A stretch of 64,000 nt of DNA from Palsa-465 sp963800475 (GTDB lineage: Bacteria; Actinomycetota; Thermoleophilia; Solirubrobacterales; Solirubrobacteraceae). The stretch is taken from positions 496,001-560,000 of the forward strand of contig CAWDAZ010000004.1 of NCBI GenBank assembly GCA_963800475.1. Reading direction: 5' to 3'. Below are positions 43,446-51,913 of the stretch, piece by piece (the first letter of the stretch is position 1; each line of letters begins with the position of its first letter). Made by a program: the position numbers and the translations under genes. The notes beneath the pieces were generated by a model. That model was not told the DNA's origin, searched no databases, and was given only the letters and a program-made list of their open reading frames with translations.

Positions 43446-43511
43446 CCGAACCCCTCCTCCTCGGCCTCTGGACGCAAGCTCCCGCCGCCCGAACGCTACG
43501 GTAAACGGCGG

Positions 43512-44615
43512 GTGGACCGCAACTTCACACGCCAGCTGCACGTCGCCGTGCTCGGGGCGGCGGGGACGATCGCGCCGGCGATCGTCCGCGACCTGGCGGA
43601 GTCGGCGGAGGTCGCCGAGCTGACGCTGCTTGACCTCGACCCGCAGCGGGCCGCCGCGATCGCGGCGTCAACCGGCGCCCGGAGGGCGACGGCTCGCGCG
43701 GTCGACGCTACGGACGTCGACGCGTTGGCCACGGCGCTCGAGCACGTCGACGTGCTCGTCAACGCGGCGTCCTACCGAATCAACCTCCCGGCGATGGAGG
43801 CCTCCCTGCGTGCGGGGTGCAACTACCTGGACCTGGGCGGCCTTTACTGGATCACCCAGCGCCAGCTTGAGCTGTCCGGCCGCTTCGAACAGGCCGGGCT
43901 GCTCGCCGTGCTCGGGATCGGATCGAGCCCCGGCAAGACCAACCTGATGGCGGCGCGCGCGGTCCGCGAGCTGGACGGTCCGCCGCGCACGATCGAGGTG
44001 GCGGCCGCAGGTCGCGACTTCGGCCCGATCGACGACGACCGGCTTCGGCCCCCGTACGCGCTCCAGACGCTGCTCGACGAGCTGACCATGCAGCCGGTCG
44101 TGATCCGCGACTCGGAGGTCGAACGGATCCCGCCGCTGAGCGACGGCGGAGAAGTCGAGTTCGGGCCTCCGATCGGGACCGCCGCGACGGTCTACACCCT
44201 GCACTCCGAGCTCGCGACGTTCCCCGGCAGCTTCGGGTGCCAGGGTGCGAGCTTCCGGCTGTCGCTGGCCGCTCCGCTACTGGCGCGGCTGCGGGCGCTC
44301 GTCGGAGCGACGGCCGAGGAGGTCGCGGCAGCGGCCCGCGAGGCGGCGTCGCCGACCGCACACACGGTCTCGGTCCATCTCGTCACGGTGACAGGCGCGG
44401 ATGGGGAGACGGTCAGGGCCCGGGCGGTGAGCGATCCCCATTTCGGCCTCGGCGGGTCGGTCGTGTCGACGGCGGCGCCCGCGGCCGCGGCGGTCAGGCT
44501 GCTCGCACGCGGATCGCTGACCGCAGTCGGCGCCCATCCGCCGGAGCGCTGCATCGATCCCGACGAGCTGTTCGCCGAGCTTCAGCTGCGGGGCTGCAGC
44601 GTGGCAGTCGGCTGA
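43512..44615 (+). CDS. saccharopine-dehydrogenase-like NAD(P)-binding protein
   Basis: 367 residues from GTG 43512; the frame upstream is a shadow of the permease gene. The Rossmann motif is VAVLGAAGTIAPAIVRDLAE, with LTLLDLDPQRAAAIAAS following. DVLVNAASYRINLPAMEASL and NYLDLGGLYWI are typical of the saccharopine dehydrogenase-like family. The C-terminal domain has SSPGKTNLMAARAVREL and a long catalytic-type region. Such proteins include carboxynorspermidine and saccharopine reductases and trans-acting enoyl reductases. The specific reaction is unknown. It overlaps the convergent epimerase gene by 34 bases. Confidence 0.8.
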   Translation: MDRNFTRQLHVAVLGAAGTIAPAIVRDLAESAEVAELTLLDLDPQRAAAIAASTGARRATARAVDATDVDALATALEHVDVLVNAASYRINLPAMEASLRAGCNYLDLGGLYWITQRQLELSGRFEQAGLLAVLGIGSSPGKTNLMAARAVRELDGPPRTIEVAAAGRDFGPIDDDRLRPPYALQTLLDELTMQPVVIRDSEVERIPPLSDGGEVEFGPPIGTAATVYTLHSELATFPGSFGCQGASFRLSLAAPLLARLRALVGATAEEVAAAAREAASPTAHTVSVHLVTVTGADGETVRARAVSDPHFGLGGSVVSTAAPAAAAVRLLARGSLTAVGAHPPERCIDPDELFAELQLRGCSVAVG

Positions 44616-45574
44616 GCAGCCGGCTGGTCGCGCAGCCATCGCACCGTCTGCGCGATCCCATCCTCGAGCCTCGTCCCCGCCTCCCAGCCGAGTACACGGC
44701 GAGCCTTCTCGACCGACGGCCAGCGTCGCTGAACGTCGACCTTGAAGCTCGGCAGGTGCTCGAACTCGAGCTCGCCCAGGTCGTTTCCACACGCCTCCCA
44801 GATCAAGGACGCGATCTCCGCAACGGTCAGCTCCCGCGAGGCGGAGATGTTGAAGTCCTCGTTCTCGCCGGACGGCGACGCCATCGCGGTGACGATCCCG
44901 TCGGCGATGTCGTCCACGTGCGTAAGCGTGCGCGTCTGCTCGCCGGACCCGAAGATCTGCAGCGGCCGCTGGCGGGCGAGCGCCTTGAAGATCAGATCGG
45001 GAACCGCGTGCGCGATCCCCGGCTCGCCCGGATCGGGCAGCTCGCCCGGCCCGTACGCGTTGAACGGCCTGCAGATCGTGAATCGCAGGCCGTGCTGATC
45101 GTGCGCCGCTCGGGCGTAGACCTCGCCGGCAAGCTTCGAGAACCCGTACGCCGAATGCGGCGCCGGGCAGTCGAGCAGGTGCTCCTCGGGGGTGGGGAAC
45201 TCGGTGGCCCGCTCGAACACCATCGAGGACGACACGTACACCGTGCGCTGCACCTCCTCCTCGATCGCGGCGCGGACGACCGCGCCGGTGAGCGCGTTGT
45301 TGACCTCGGTGAGCGTGAACGGCAGCTGGTGGAAGTTCGCGATGCCGCCGACGATCGCCGCGAGGTGGATCACGTGCGAGCACCCAGCGATCGCCGCCCG
45401 TGCGTGCTCGGCAGAGCGCAGGTCGGCGGTGTGGATCTCGGCCGCCTCGCGCATCCAGTCGGGGGCCTGACGCTGGTCGGAGACGCGCACCTCCCATTGG
45501 GGGTCGCCGAGCAGCCGCTTGACGACGGCCGCGCCGATCGCCCCAGCGCCGCCGGTGACCAGCACCCGGCTCAC
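44582..45574 (-). CDS. NAD-dependent epimerase/dehydratase (SDR) acting on nucleotide sugars
   Basis: 330 residues from GTG 45574, overlapping the dehydrogenase stop by 4 bases. The NAD motif is VLVTGGAGAIGAAVVKRL. The catalytic Tyr/Lys pair is in APHSAYGFSKLAGE and the Ser in VYVSSSMVFE. CRPFNAYGPGELPD and RTLTHVDDIADGI are usual for UDP-glucose 4-epimerase and UDP-glucuronate decarboxylase-type enzymes. With the upstream sugar-nucleotide dehydrogenase it probably converts a UDP-uronic acid. Confidence 0.9.
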   Translation of the reverse strand: MSRVLVTGGAGAIGAAVVKRLLGDPQWEVRVSDQRQAPDWMREAAEIHTADLRSAEHARAAIAGCSHVIHLAAIVGGIANFHQLPFTLTEVNNALTGAVVRAAIEEEVQRTVYVSSSMVFERATEFPTPEEHLLDCPAPHSAYGFSKLAGEVYARAAHDQHGLRFTICRPFNAYGPGELPDPGEPGIAHAVPDLIFKALARQRPLQIFGSGEQTRTLTHVDDIADGIVTAMASPSGENEDFNISASRELTVAEIASLIWEACGNDLGELEFEHLPSFKVDVQRRWPSVEKARRVLGWEAGTRLEDGIAQTVRWLRDQPAAQPTATLQPRS

Positions 45575-46845
45575 GCGGTGGCGGCGGTCCCCAGCATCGC
45601 TGCCGACTCGGCCGCGTACGCGAACACCTGGGCGGTTCCAAGCGCGTTCCACGGGTCGACCAGCAGGCAGTCCGGCGAGGCCGCCGCGAGGATCGTGCGG
45701 AGTGCGTCGGCGCCCTCGAACTCGGAGTGATTGGTGGCGACGATCACCACGTCGGCTCCGTGAACGGCCTCCGCGAGCGGCATCGTCGGCGTGGCCGCGT
45801 GCGGATCGCAAACGGCGACGTCGGCCAACTCTCGCTCGAGCAGCCGGATTAGCTTCGGGGACAGCGAGTCGCGTTCGTCGTCGGTGTCGCGCTTGAAGGT
45901 CAGCCCCAGTACCGCAACCTTGCGCTCCGACAGCTCTGAGACGCGGCGCTTGATCCCCTCGACCAGGAACAGCGGCACCGCCTCGTTGACGCGCGAGACG
46001 GCGAGCAGCATCCCGGGGGCGTTCGAGCGCTCCTCGGAGAACACGAAGTCCTTGCGCAGGCATGCTCCCGCCGTCAGCCCCGGCATCGCGATCCCGCCGC
46101 GCGGGTAATCGTGGTTGATCAGGTCGATCACCTCGAACACGTTCGCTCCGTAGCGCTCGCAGTCCATCATCAGCAGGTTCGGCAGCGCGAACGTTGTGTA
46201 GCGCAGGATGTTGGTCCAGATCTTCGCCAGCTCCGCTTGGACCGGCGAGGTCTTGACGATCGGCGCGCCGAGGATCGCGAACGTGGCCGCGGCGTGCTCG
46301 GTCGAAGCTTCGCCGACGCCGCCGATGACGCACGGGAGCGTCGAGATCTCCTCGAGGAACCGGCCGGCCGCGATCCGCTCCGGGGCATGGGCGACGTACA
46401 CCTCGTCGCCGACCCGCAGCCCGCGCTGCTTCTCGAGGTAGCCGGCGACGAACTGGGTCGTTCCGGGCGCGATCGTCGAGCGGAGGATCAGCCCGTGGCC
46501 CGGGCGGAGGTGCGGCAGAAGGTCGTCAACGACGGCTCGAATCCCGCGCAGGTCGCTCTCGAGGTGCGAGAACGACGGGGTCCCGATCGTAATCACGATG
46601 TCGTCGGCCGCGGCCGCGTCCGCGGCGCGCGCGCCGAGCTGGAGCCTGCCGGTATCTGCGACGCGGTCGAGCAGCTCCTGGGTGCCCGCCTCCGCGAATG
46701 GCATCGTCCCGGCCCTGATCGACTCGAGGATCGCCTCGTTGTGGTCGATCCCGAGCACACGCAGCCCGCGGTCGGCGAAGCAGAGCGCCAGTGGCAGCCC
46801 CACGCGTCCGAGCCCGATGACCGCGACCGAGCGCTCGGTGCCCAT
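45571..46845 (-). CDS. UDP-glucose/GDP-mannose dehydrogenase family protein
   Basis: 424 residues. The N-terminal NAD motif is VAVIGLGRVGLPLALCFADR. The middle helical region has VKTSPVQAELAKIWTNILRY (catalytic Lys). The catalytic Cys lies in TAGACLRKDFVF. The C-terminal UDP-binding domain has VAVLGLTFKRDTDDERDSLS and VAVCDPHA. It oxidises a nucleotide sugar to the uronic acid in two steps; the pattern is nearest to UDP-N-acetylmannosamine or UDP-N-acetylgalactosamine dehydrogenases. It forms an operon with the epimerase downstream. Confidence 0.92.
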   Translation of the reverse strand: MGTERSVAVIGLGRVGLPLALCFADRGLRVLGIDHNEAILESIRAGTMPFAEAGTQELLDRVADTGRLQLGARAADAAAADDIVITIGTPSFSHLESDLRGIRAVVDDLLPHLRPGHGLILRSTIAPGTTQFVAGYLEKQRGLRVGDEVYVAHAPERIAAGRFLEEISTLPCVIGGVGEASTEHAAATFAILGAPIVKTSPVQAELAKIWTNILRYTTFALPNLLMMDCERYGANVFEVIDLINHDYPRGGIAMPGLTAGACLRKDFVFSEERSNAPGMLLAVSRVNEAVPLFLVEGIKRRVSELSERKVAVLGLTFKRDTDDERDSLSPKLIRLLERELADVAVCDPHAATPTMPLAEAVHGADVVIVATNHSEFEGADALRTILAAASPDCLLVDPWNALGTAQVFAYAAESAAMLGTAATA

Positions 46846-47123
46846 CAGAAGTTCGGGTCCAGGCTCGGGAGGGGATCCAGGCCGGGTTCGGGTGGGTGGC
46901 CGCGTATCTCGCCATCGAACGCGAGCCGGTCGAGCCTCGCGATCTCGCGCTCGCCCTCGATCCGCGCCGGGTCCTCCGGCGGGAGGCCGCGAATCAGCGC
47001 GCGGATCCGCTCGCGCAGCTGGAGCGCGAAGTGCGGGGTCGAGGCGCCCATCAACTGGCGTACGTCATCGACGGTGACGCGGCGTCCGTCGCGGACCCGG
47101 TCTGGGTGCTCGGCCTGACTCAT
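46845..47123 (-). CDS. small conserved-looking protein, function unknown
   Basis: 92 residues from ATG 47123. Its stop codon shares one base with the ATG of the nucleotide-sugar dehydrogenase gene, and its start overlaps the end of the lipoprotein gene upstream, so all four genes are probably one transcript. The middle is helical (FALQLRERIRALIRGLPPED, then EGEREIARLDRLAFDGEI). The tail is Pro-rich. No domain is recognised. Confidence 0.65.
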   Translation of the reverse strand: MSQAEHPDRVRDGRRVTVDDVRQLMGASTPHFALQLRERIRALIRGLPPEDPARIEGEREIARLDRLAFDGEIRGHPPEPGLDPLPSLDPNF

Positions 47124-48319
47124 TTCTGGGGCACCGCCTCGAGCAGGTTATCCATCTCGGCCTGCACCCCGATCGAGATTGTGCTCGGGTCCCCGATCAC
47201 CCAGCCATGGTTGTAGACCGCGGCGGTCGGTCCTTCCTGCGTGAAGCCCGGGGTGGCGTAATTGAGGAAGTAGTCCAGCACCGGCTTGGGCATCGAGTCG
47301 GCGGAGTTGACGAGCAGCTGCGGCCCGAACTGACCGCTCGCCGACAGCGGGGCGGAGGCGGCCGCGTCGAGCGGGCGGTTGGCGTTGACGAGCAGATACC
47401 CGTGGCCAGGGCTCCGCAGCGCCCACCCGAAGCTGCCCGGCACGTGCGCGCACGGCTGGCCGAACTTGCACGGTGGATCCCGGTAGCTCGCGAACGCGAC
47501 CGAGTTGGCGGCCGGGTCCTCGGCGCCGACGCGCTTCACGTCGCCGTACTTGCGTAGCGACTTCAGGACGCTGTCGGGGATCACGCTCGCGGGCCCCAGA
47601 ACGTAGATGTGGGGGTGCTGGTGGGCGAGCAGCGCGCTCTGGGTCGGCGCCGGCACGCCCGAGCTGTTGACGAACAGGATCGGGTCGCCGCTCTCGGCCG
47701 CCCAGCCCGCGGCGGGCATCGCGTAGGCGGGCTCGTCGGCGGACGCCACCACGACGTCGGAGCTGGTCTTGCCGGCGGCGGCGCTTGCGAAGCGATCGAT
47801 CGCGGCGGCCAGCGAGTACGGATCGCCGCCCGAGATCGCCTCCGAGCGCAGGCCGGATGGCTTGGGTACGTCGCCGACCCGGATCACCTGCGCGCCGCCC
47901 ACCGAGCCCGACCCGGTGGGCGCCAGCTCGTCGAGCGCGTCCGCGGTCGCGGTCGGCAGCGACGACGATCCGGACAGCAGGATCGGCGCCTTGACCGGCG
48001 GGGCCATCAGCACCGCGGAGGCGATCGCGGCCTGCCAGTTGTCAGTCGGCGCGATCGTCACGACCTGAGGATGCGTGCCCGGTCCGCTCGACGGGTACAC
48101 CGCGAGCGCCACGGCGGCCGCATCCACGGTCGGATCGCCACCGGCTACGCGGGTGGTGTTCTTGGTCGCGACGGCCGGGAACCCGATCTTCTGAGCGGCC
48201 TTCGGAGTCGAGGCCGGAATGCCTCGCGCGGGTACGGTGATGAGCTGCGTCGAGCCGCCACAGCCCGACACCACGGCAGTCGCCGCGCCCACCAGCCAGA
48301 GCAGCTTGATGTGTCTCAT
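47120..48319 (-). CDS. cell-wall-binding-repeat (CWB2-like) lipoprotein
   Basis: 399 residues from ATG 48319. A signal peptide ends in the lipobox VVSGC (Cys20). The outside part shows repeated Rossmann-like units: a block opening TRVAGGDPTVDAAAVALAVY, VIRVGDVP with SLAAAIDRFAS, and HIYVLGPASVIPDSVLKSLR with DVKRVGAEDPAANSVAFA. These are the hallmarks of cell-wall-binding repeat 2. Such repeats anchor clostridial surface proteins to anionic polymers. In actinobacteria the ligand is less clear. It heads the nucleotide-sugar operon, which hints at a shared polymer. Confidence 0.82.
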   Translation of the reverse strand: MRHIKLLWLVGAATAVVSGCGGSTQLITVPARGIPASTPKAAQKIGFPAVATKNTTRVAGGDPTVDAAAVALAVYPSSGPGTHPQVVTIAPTDNWQAAIASAVLMAPPVKAPILLSGSSSLPTATADALDELAPTGSGSVGGAQVIRVGDVPKPSGLRSEAISGGDPYSLAAAIDRFASAAAGKTSSDVVVASADEPAYAMPAAGWAAESGDPILFVNSSGVPAPTQSALLAHQHPHIYVLGPASVIPDSVLKSLRKYGDVKRVGAEDPAANSVAFASYRDPPCKFGQPCAHVPGSFGWALRSPGHGYLLVNANRPLDAAASAPLSASGQFGPQLLVNSADSMPKPVLDYFLNYATPGFTQEGPTAAVYNHGWVIGDPSTISIGVQAEMDNLLEAVPQK

Positions 48320-48449
48320 TGCCCGGCGCTGACGTTACAAGGCGAGCGCCGTCGAGGGCGAAGGTCGCCTGGTCGCGCGCGTGCTCCTGGAGGACCGGGC
48401 GGCGGGTGGTCGAACGGAGTCTCCGAGTTCGTTTCTTTGTATATTGCCG

Positions 48450-48583
48450 CGACGCCTAATCCGCGGGCCTCCAAATCCGCGGAGCGGGGGAACCAAGTTC
48501 CCGGGGCGAGTCCCGTGGTGAATCCACGGGAGGCGCAGGCTCTTTCAGCGCCAGCCCGACAGCTAACCCCGCAGGCCGACGAG
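48450..48583 (+). promoter_or_regulatory. c-di-AMP (ydaO/yuaA-type) riboswitch
   Basis: The 5' leader of the NlpC/P60-like gene carries conserved blocks of this riboswitch in the right order: GCCTAATCCG (48454-48463), GGGGGAACCAAGTTCCCGGG (48486-48505), GGTGAATCC (48527-48535 area) with CGTGG/CCACG pairing, then CGACAGCTAACCCCGCAGGC (48558-48577). The blocks GGGGAACCAA and AGCTAACCCCG are characteristic. In actinobacteria this element commonly sits before cell-wall hydrolase genes, where c-di-AMP binding usually lowers expression. Confidence 0.88.
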
Positions 48584-48590
48584 AGAGACC

Positions 48591-49199
48591 GTGCGGGTAC
48601 GACACCTGATAGCCCCAATCATCCTGCTTGTGGCGCTGTCGGGCGCTTCGACCGCGCTCGCCGCGAGCGGTGGGAGCGGCTCCGGCAGCCCCAGCGCCTC
48701 GGCGACCTCAGGCGGCGCGGGCGTCGCGCCGGGTCCGGGGCCACGCAGCACCGCCAGCCATCCCGTCGTCCAGGGCTACACCGGGAAGATCATCCGCGGG
48801 GTGGCGTATGCCCCGTCGTACGCACCGGCCGCGGTTCAGAAGATGATCTGGGCCGGTGACGCGATCCGCCACAAGTCGTACTGCTACGCGGGCGGTCACG
48901 GGCGCTGGAACGACTCGTGCTACGACTGCTCGGGGACTGTCTCGTTTGTGCTCCACGCCGCCGGGTTGATCAACCAGTCGATGGACTCAGGCGAGATGAT
49001 GAGCTGGGGCAAGGGCGGTGTCGGGCACTGGGTGACGATCTACACCAACCAGGGGCACGCGTTCATCGAGATCGCGGGGATCCGGCTCGACACCTCCGCC
49101 TACCAGGACCCGAACCCGGCGCCGGGCTCGGGACCCCGCTGGCGCCCCGACGTGACGAACTGGGATGGGTTCGACCGCCGCCATCCCTCCGGGCTGTAG
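48591..49199 (+). CDS. secreted NlpC/P60-like peptidoglycan hydrolase
   Basis: 202 residues from GTG 48591. A signal peptide (LIAPIILLVALSGASTALAA) is followed by a Ser/Gly/Pro-rich linker to about residue 55, then a compact catalytic domain. Cys113 in YDCSGTVSFVLHAAG is the nucleophile, and GHAFIEIAGIRLDTS supplies the His of the NlpC/P60 fold. Other Cys (98, 110) lie close by. The gene is under a c-di-AMP riboswitch, so its synthesis should follow cell-wall or osmotic status. Bond specificity is not predictable. Confidence 0.85.
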   Translation: MRVRHLIAPIILLVALSGASTALAASGGSGSGSPSASATSGGAGVAPGPGPRSTASHPVVQGYTGKIIRGVAYAPSYAPAAVQKMIWAGDAIRHKSYCYAGGHGRWNDSCYDCSGTVSFVLHAAGLINQSMDSGEMMSWGKGGVGHWVTIYTNQGHAFIEIAGIRLDTSAYQDPNPAPGSGPRWRPDVTNWDGFDRRHPSGL

Positions 49200-49307
49200 G
49201 GCGTAGCTCCGGAATCTGGTCGCGGCCCGAGCGGCGCCCGTCCCATCCAGCCGTGCGCGCCTCGGTACGCTTGACACTGCTCGTCAAATACCGCCAAGGA
49301 GGATGCG

Positions 49308-50132
49308 ATGCCGGGGATGTCCGGGCGCGCGACCACAATCATCAAAGCCAAGATTTCGAAGCTGCTCGACCGTGCCGAGGACCCATCGGAGACGCTCGAG
49401 TACAGCTACCAGAAGCAGATCGAGCTGCTTCAGAACGTCAAGAAGGGCATCGCTGACGTCGTCACCTCGAAGAAGCGGCTGCAGCTGCAGGAGGAGAAGC
49501 TCAAGCAGCAGGTCGTGAAGCTCGACACCCAGGCCCGCCAGGCGCTGTCGGCCGGCAACGAGGAGCTGGCCCGGACCGCGCTCGAGCGCAAGAACGTCGC
49601 CCAGACCGAGCTGCAGTCGCTCGACTCGCAGCTGACCGAGCTCGAGCAGCAGCAGCAGCAGATGACCGAGTCCGAGCAGAAGCTGCGAACCAAGATCGAG
49701 CAGTTCCGCTCCAAGAAGGAGGTCATCAAGGCGCAGTACTCCGCGGCGGAGGCGCAGGTGAAGATCTCCGAGGCGGCGACCGGGGTCGGCGAGGAGATGG
49801 CCGACGTCGGCCTGGCGATGCAGCGCGCGCTCGACAAGACCGAGAACATGAAGGCGCGGGCGAGCGCGGTTCAGGAGCTCGAGGCGGCTGGGACGTTCGA
49901 GGATCTCACTGCGCTGGGCCCGGGCGAGGACGACATCGACCGGCAGCTCAAGCAGCTGTCGAGCTCGACCGAGGTCGATGCGGAGCTCGAGAAGATGAAG
50001 GCCGAGCTCGGCACTGGATCGGGTCCCGCGGGCGAGCTCGGGGCGGGGAGCTCGGCCGACTCGGGCCAGCCCGCCGGTGGAGCCACGCAGACGAGCGAGC
50101 GGCCCGGACCCGCCGAAGGGCAGGCGTCGTGA
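49308..50132 (+). CDS. pspA: PspA/IM30 family protein
   Basis: 274 residues from ATG 49308, after AAGGAGG. Almost the whole chain to residue 200 is a long coiled coil, starting with the helix GRATTIIKAKISKLLDRAED and containing the usual EYSYQKQIELLQNVKKGIAD segment and Gln/Glu heptads. An Ala/Gly/Ser-rich tail of about 45 residues follows. It binds stressed membranes and forms oligomers. The next gene (PspAA) overlaps its stop codon by 4 bases. Confidence 0.92.
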   Translation: MPGMSGRATTIIKAKISKLLDRAEDPSETLEYSYQKQIELLQNVKKGIADVVTSKKRLQLQEEKLKQQVVKLDTQARQALSAGNEELARTALERKNVAQTELQSLDSQLTELEQQQQQMTESEQKLRTKIEQFRSKKEVIKAQYSAAEAQVKISEAATGVGEEMADVGLAMQRALDKTENMKARASAVQELEAAGTFEDLTALGPGEDDIDRQLKQLSSSTEVDAELEKMKAELGTGSGPAGELGAGSSADSGQPAGGATQTSERPGPAEGQAS

Positions 50133-50407
50133 TCGTCCGGATTGCGACCGAGGGCCAGTACGAGCTCGACGACGACGACGTCGACACCCTCAACCAGCTC
50201 GACAACCAGGCCGTGGCGGCGTCCGACGACAACGACGAACAGCGGTTCCAGGAGAGCTTCCAGCGCCTGGTGGAGTTCGTGCGCGACAACGGCCGTGCGC
50301 TGGAGGAAGACCGGCTCGAGCCGTCGGACGTGATCCTCCCGCCTGCCGACACGTCGCTCGCGGAGGCCAGGGCCGAGTTCTCAGGCGAGGGGCTGATCCC
50401 GGGGTAG
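50129..50407 (+). CDS. PspA-associated protein PspAA
   Basis: 92 residues, ATG overlapping the pspA stop. It opens MIVRIATEGQYELDDDDVD, followed by a helix (LNQLDNQAVAASDDNDEQRF, QESFQRLVEFVRDNG) and an LEPSDVILPPADTSLAEA end, which is the PspAA pattern. In actinobacteria and archaea this small protein pairs with PspA in membrane-stress systems. It has no enzymatic motif. Confidence 0.88.
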   Translation: MIVRIATEGQYELDDDDVDTLNQLDNQAVAASDDNDEQRFQESFQRLVEFVRDNGRALEEDRLEPSDVILPPADTSLAEARAEFSGEGLIPG

Positions 50408-50454
50408 CGGGAGTCCGGATGCCGGTGGGCGTGCGCCGTCGTCCGGCGCGCGCC

Positions 50455-51756
50455 CTAATGGAACATCGAGCCGATCGTCTTGGTGGGCGCCTTGGCCGCC
50501 GGCAGGGTGCCACCGCCTGCCTGGGTGGCGACCGGGCCGCCACTCGAGCCGTCCTGCTGAGGCCGCCCACCGGTGGACGCGCCGGCCGACGCTGAGCTCG
50601 ACGCGGTCTGGGCCGACACGGAGGCGGTCTGGGTCGAGACTGAAGCGATCTGGGGGGCGGAGCTCGAGGCGGTGGTCGCCGTCGAGCCCTGGGACGCCGC
50701 GGCGACGGCGCGATGAGTTGCTGCGTGGCCGTTGGCGGTGCGGTGCGCAGCTGCCTTGACCTGAGCCGGCGAGGTCCGGCGCGCGGCAGTTCCGAGCACC
50801 GCGGCCCCGGGCGACGCGGATGCCGGCGGCAGCGAGCGCGGATCCGGGCTGCCCGACCCGCCCGACCACAGCAGCGCGATGATCGCCACCAAGATCGCGC
50901 CGATCAAGAGCGTCGCGACCAGCACCGTGATGCCCGAGGCGGGCCGCCGGCTCGGCGCCGAGATGACCGGCGGCGAGCTGGCCACCGCTTCGATGGTCGC
51001 CGGGGCCGCCGGCAGCACGACGAGCCCGCGCGTCGCCCGGTCCGGCTCGTCGGCATCGATCGGTACCGGGAGATCGGGCTGCTCGTCCTCGACCGGCTCC
51101 GGCTGCTCGTCGTCGAGTGCCTCGACTGGTGCCAGCAGGGCGATCTCCGTCTCGGCCTCGGCCTCGGTCTCGGTCGCCGGTGCCTCGATTGCGGACTCGG
51201 CGATTCCGAGCACCGCGGCGAACGCGCGCTCGGCGCGCTCGAAGCGGGCCTCGGCCGCCCTGCAGACGACGCAGTCGGCTAGGTGCTGCTTGATCGCGGC
51301 TTGTGAGTAGCGGTCGAGTTCGCCGCTCGCACGCCTCGCCAGGCGGGGAATCGTGAACGCGCACGGTCCCTCGATCGGCCTCGACGGAAGTCCGGAATCG
51401 ATCGGCAGCGGCGCGAATCCGGAGGCGGTCGAGCGAGTGATCCGGAACAGCTCGTCCTCGTCCACTGCGGTAAACGCTGCGGATAGCCGCGGCGAGGCGA
51501 TCACCTCTTCAGTCGCGACCCGCGCGGCGTCTGCTCCGCAGAGCTCGCGACAGTAGGCGTCGACGGCGCTCTCCCTGGCGGCGACCGAGGTGGCCGCGGC
51601 AAACGAGGTCGCCGGCGGGGGTTGCGGCGGCTCGTATTGCGGCGACGGGGCTTCCGATTGCTCGAGCTCGCCCGCCGCGACCTCGGTCGGTGGGTCGTAC
51701 TCGACGCCTTCGTGGTGTTCGGCGAGGCCGTCAGGGTCGGCGGTCGAATCCGTCAC
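50455..51756 (-). CDS. membrane protein with zf-HC2-like motif and Ser/Thr/Ala-rich outer tail
   Basis: 433 residues from GTG 51756. An acidic, Pro-rich head (about 1-55) is followed by a helical region. A zinc-finger-type H-x3-C-x2-C in HLADCVVCRAAEARFERAER comes next, then an acidic linker, one transmembrane helix (ITVLVATLLIGAILVAIIALL) and an extracytoplasmic Ser/Thr/Ala/Gln-rich tail of about 130 residues. The layout is that of a membrane-anchored anti-sigma factor, yet no sigma gene is adjacent. It ends convergent to pspAA, 47 bases away. Confidence 0.65.
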   Translation of the reverse strand: MTDSTADPDGLAEHHEGVEYDPPTEVAAGELEQSEAPSPQYEPPQPPPATSFAAATSVAARESAVDAYCRELCGADAARVATEEVIASPRLSAAFTAVDEDELFRITRSTASGFAPLPIDSGLPSRPIEGPCAFTIPRLARRASGELDRYSQAAIKQHLADCVVCRAAEARFERAERAFAAVLGIAESAIEAPATETEAEAETEIALLAPVEALDDEQPEPVEDEQPDLPVPIDADEPDRATRGLVVLPAAPATIEAVASSPPVISAPSRRPASGITVLVATLLIGAILVAIIALLWSGGSGSPDPRSLPPASASPGAAVLGTAARRTSPAQVKAAAHRTANGHAATHRAVAAASQGSTATTASSSAPQIASVSTQTASVSAQTASSSASAGASTGGRPQQDGSSGGPVATQAGGGTLPAAKAPTKTIGSMFH

Positions 51757-51913
51757 GTCCTGAGGATTACCCCCGAGCGCGTCCGAGTGACCCGTTCGCC
51801 AATGGACCCCTCTGGAGACGAACCCGGCTAGATGCAGCCCGAAGCCATTCCGTGATCCGGCCACACCGCGAGGATAACGCCGAAAACGGCGTCTCGGAAG
51901 GGGTTTTCCGGAA

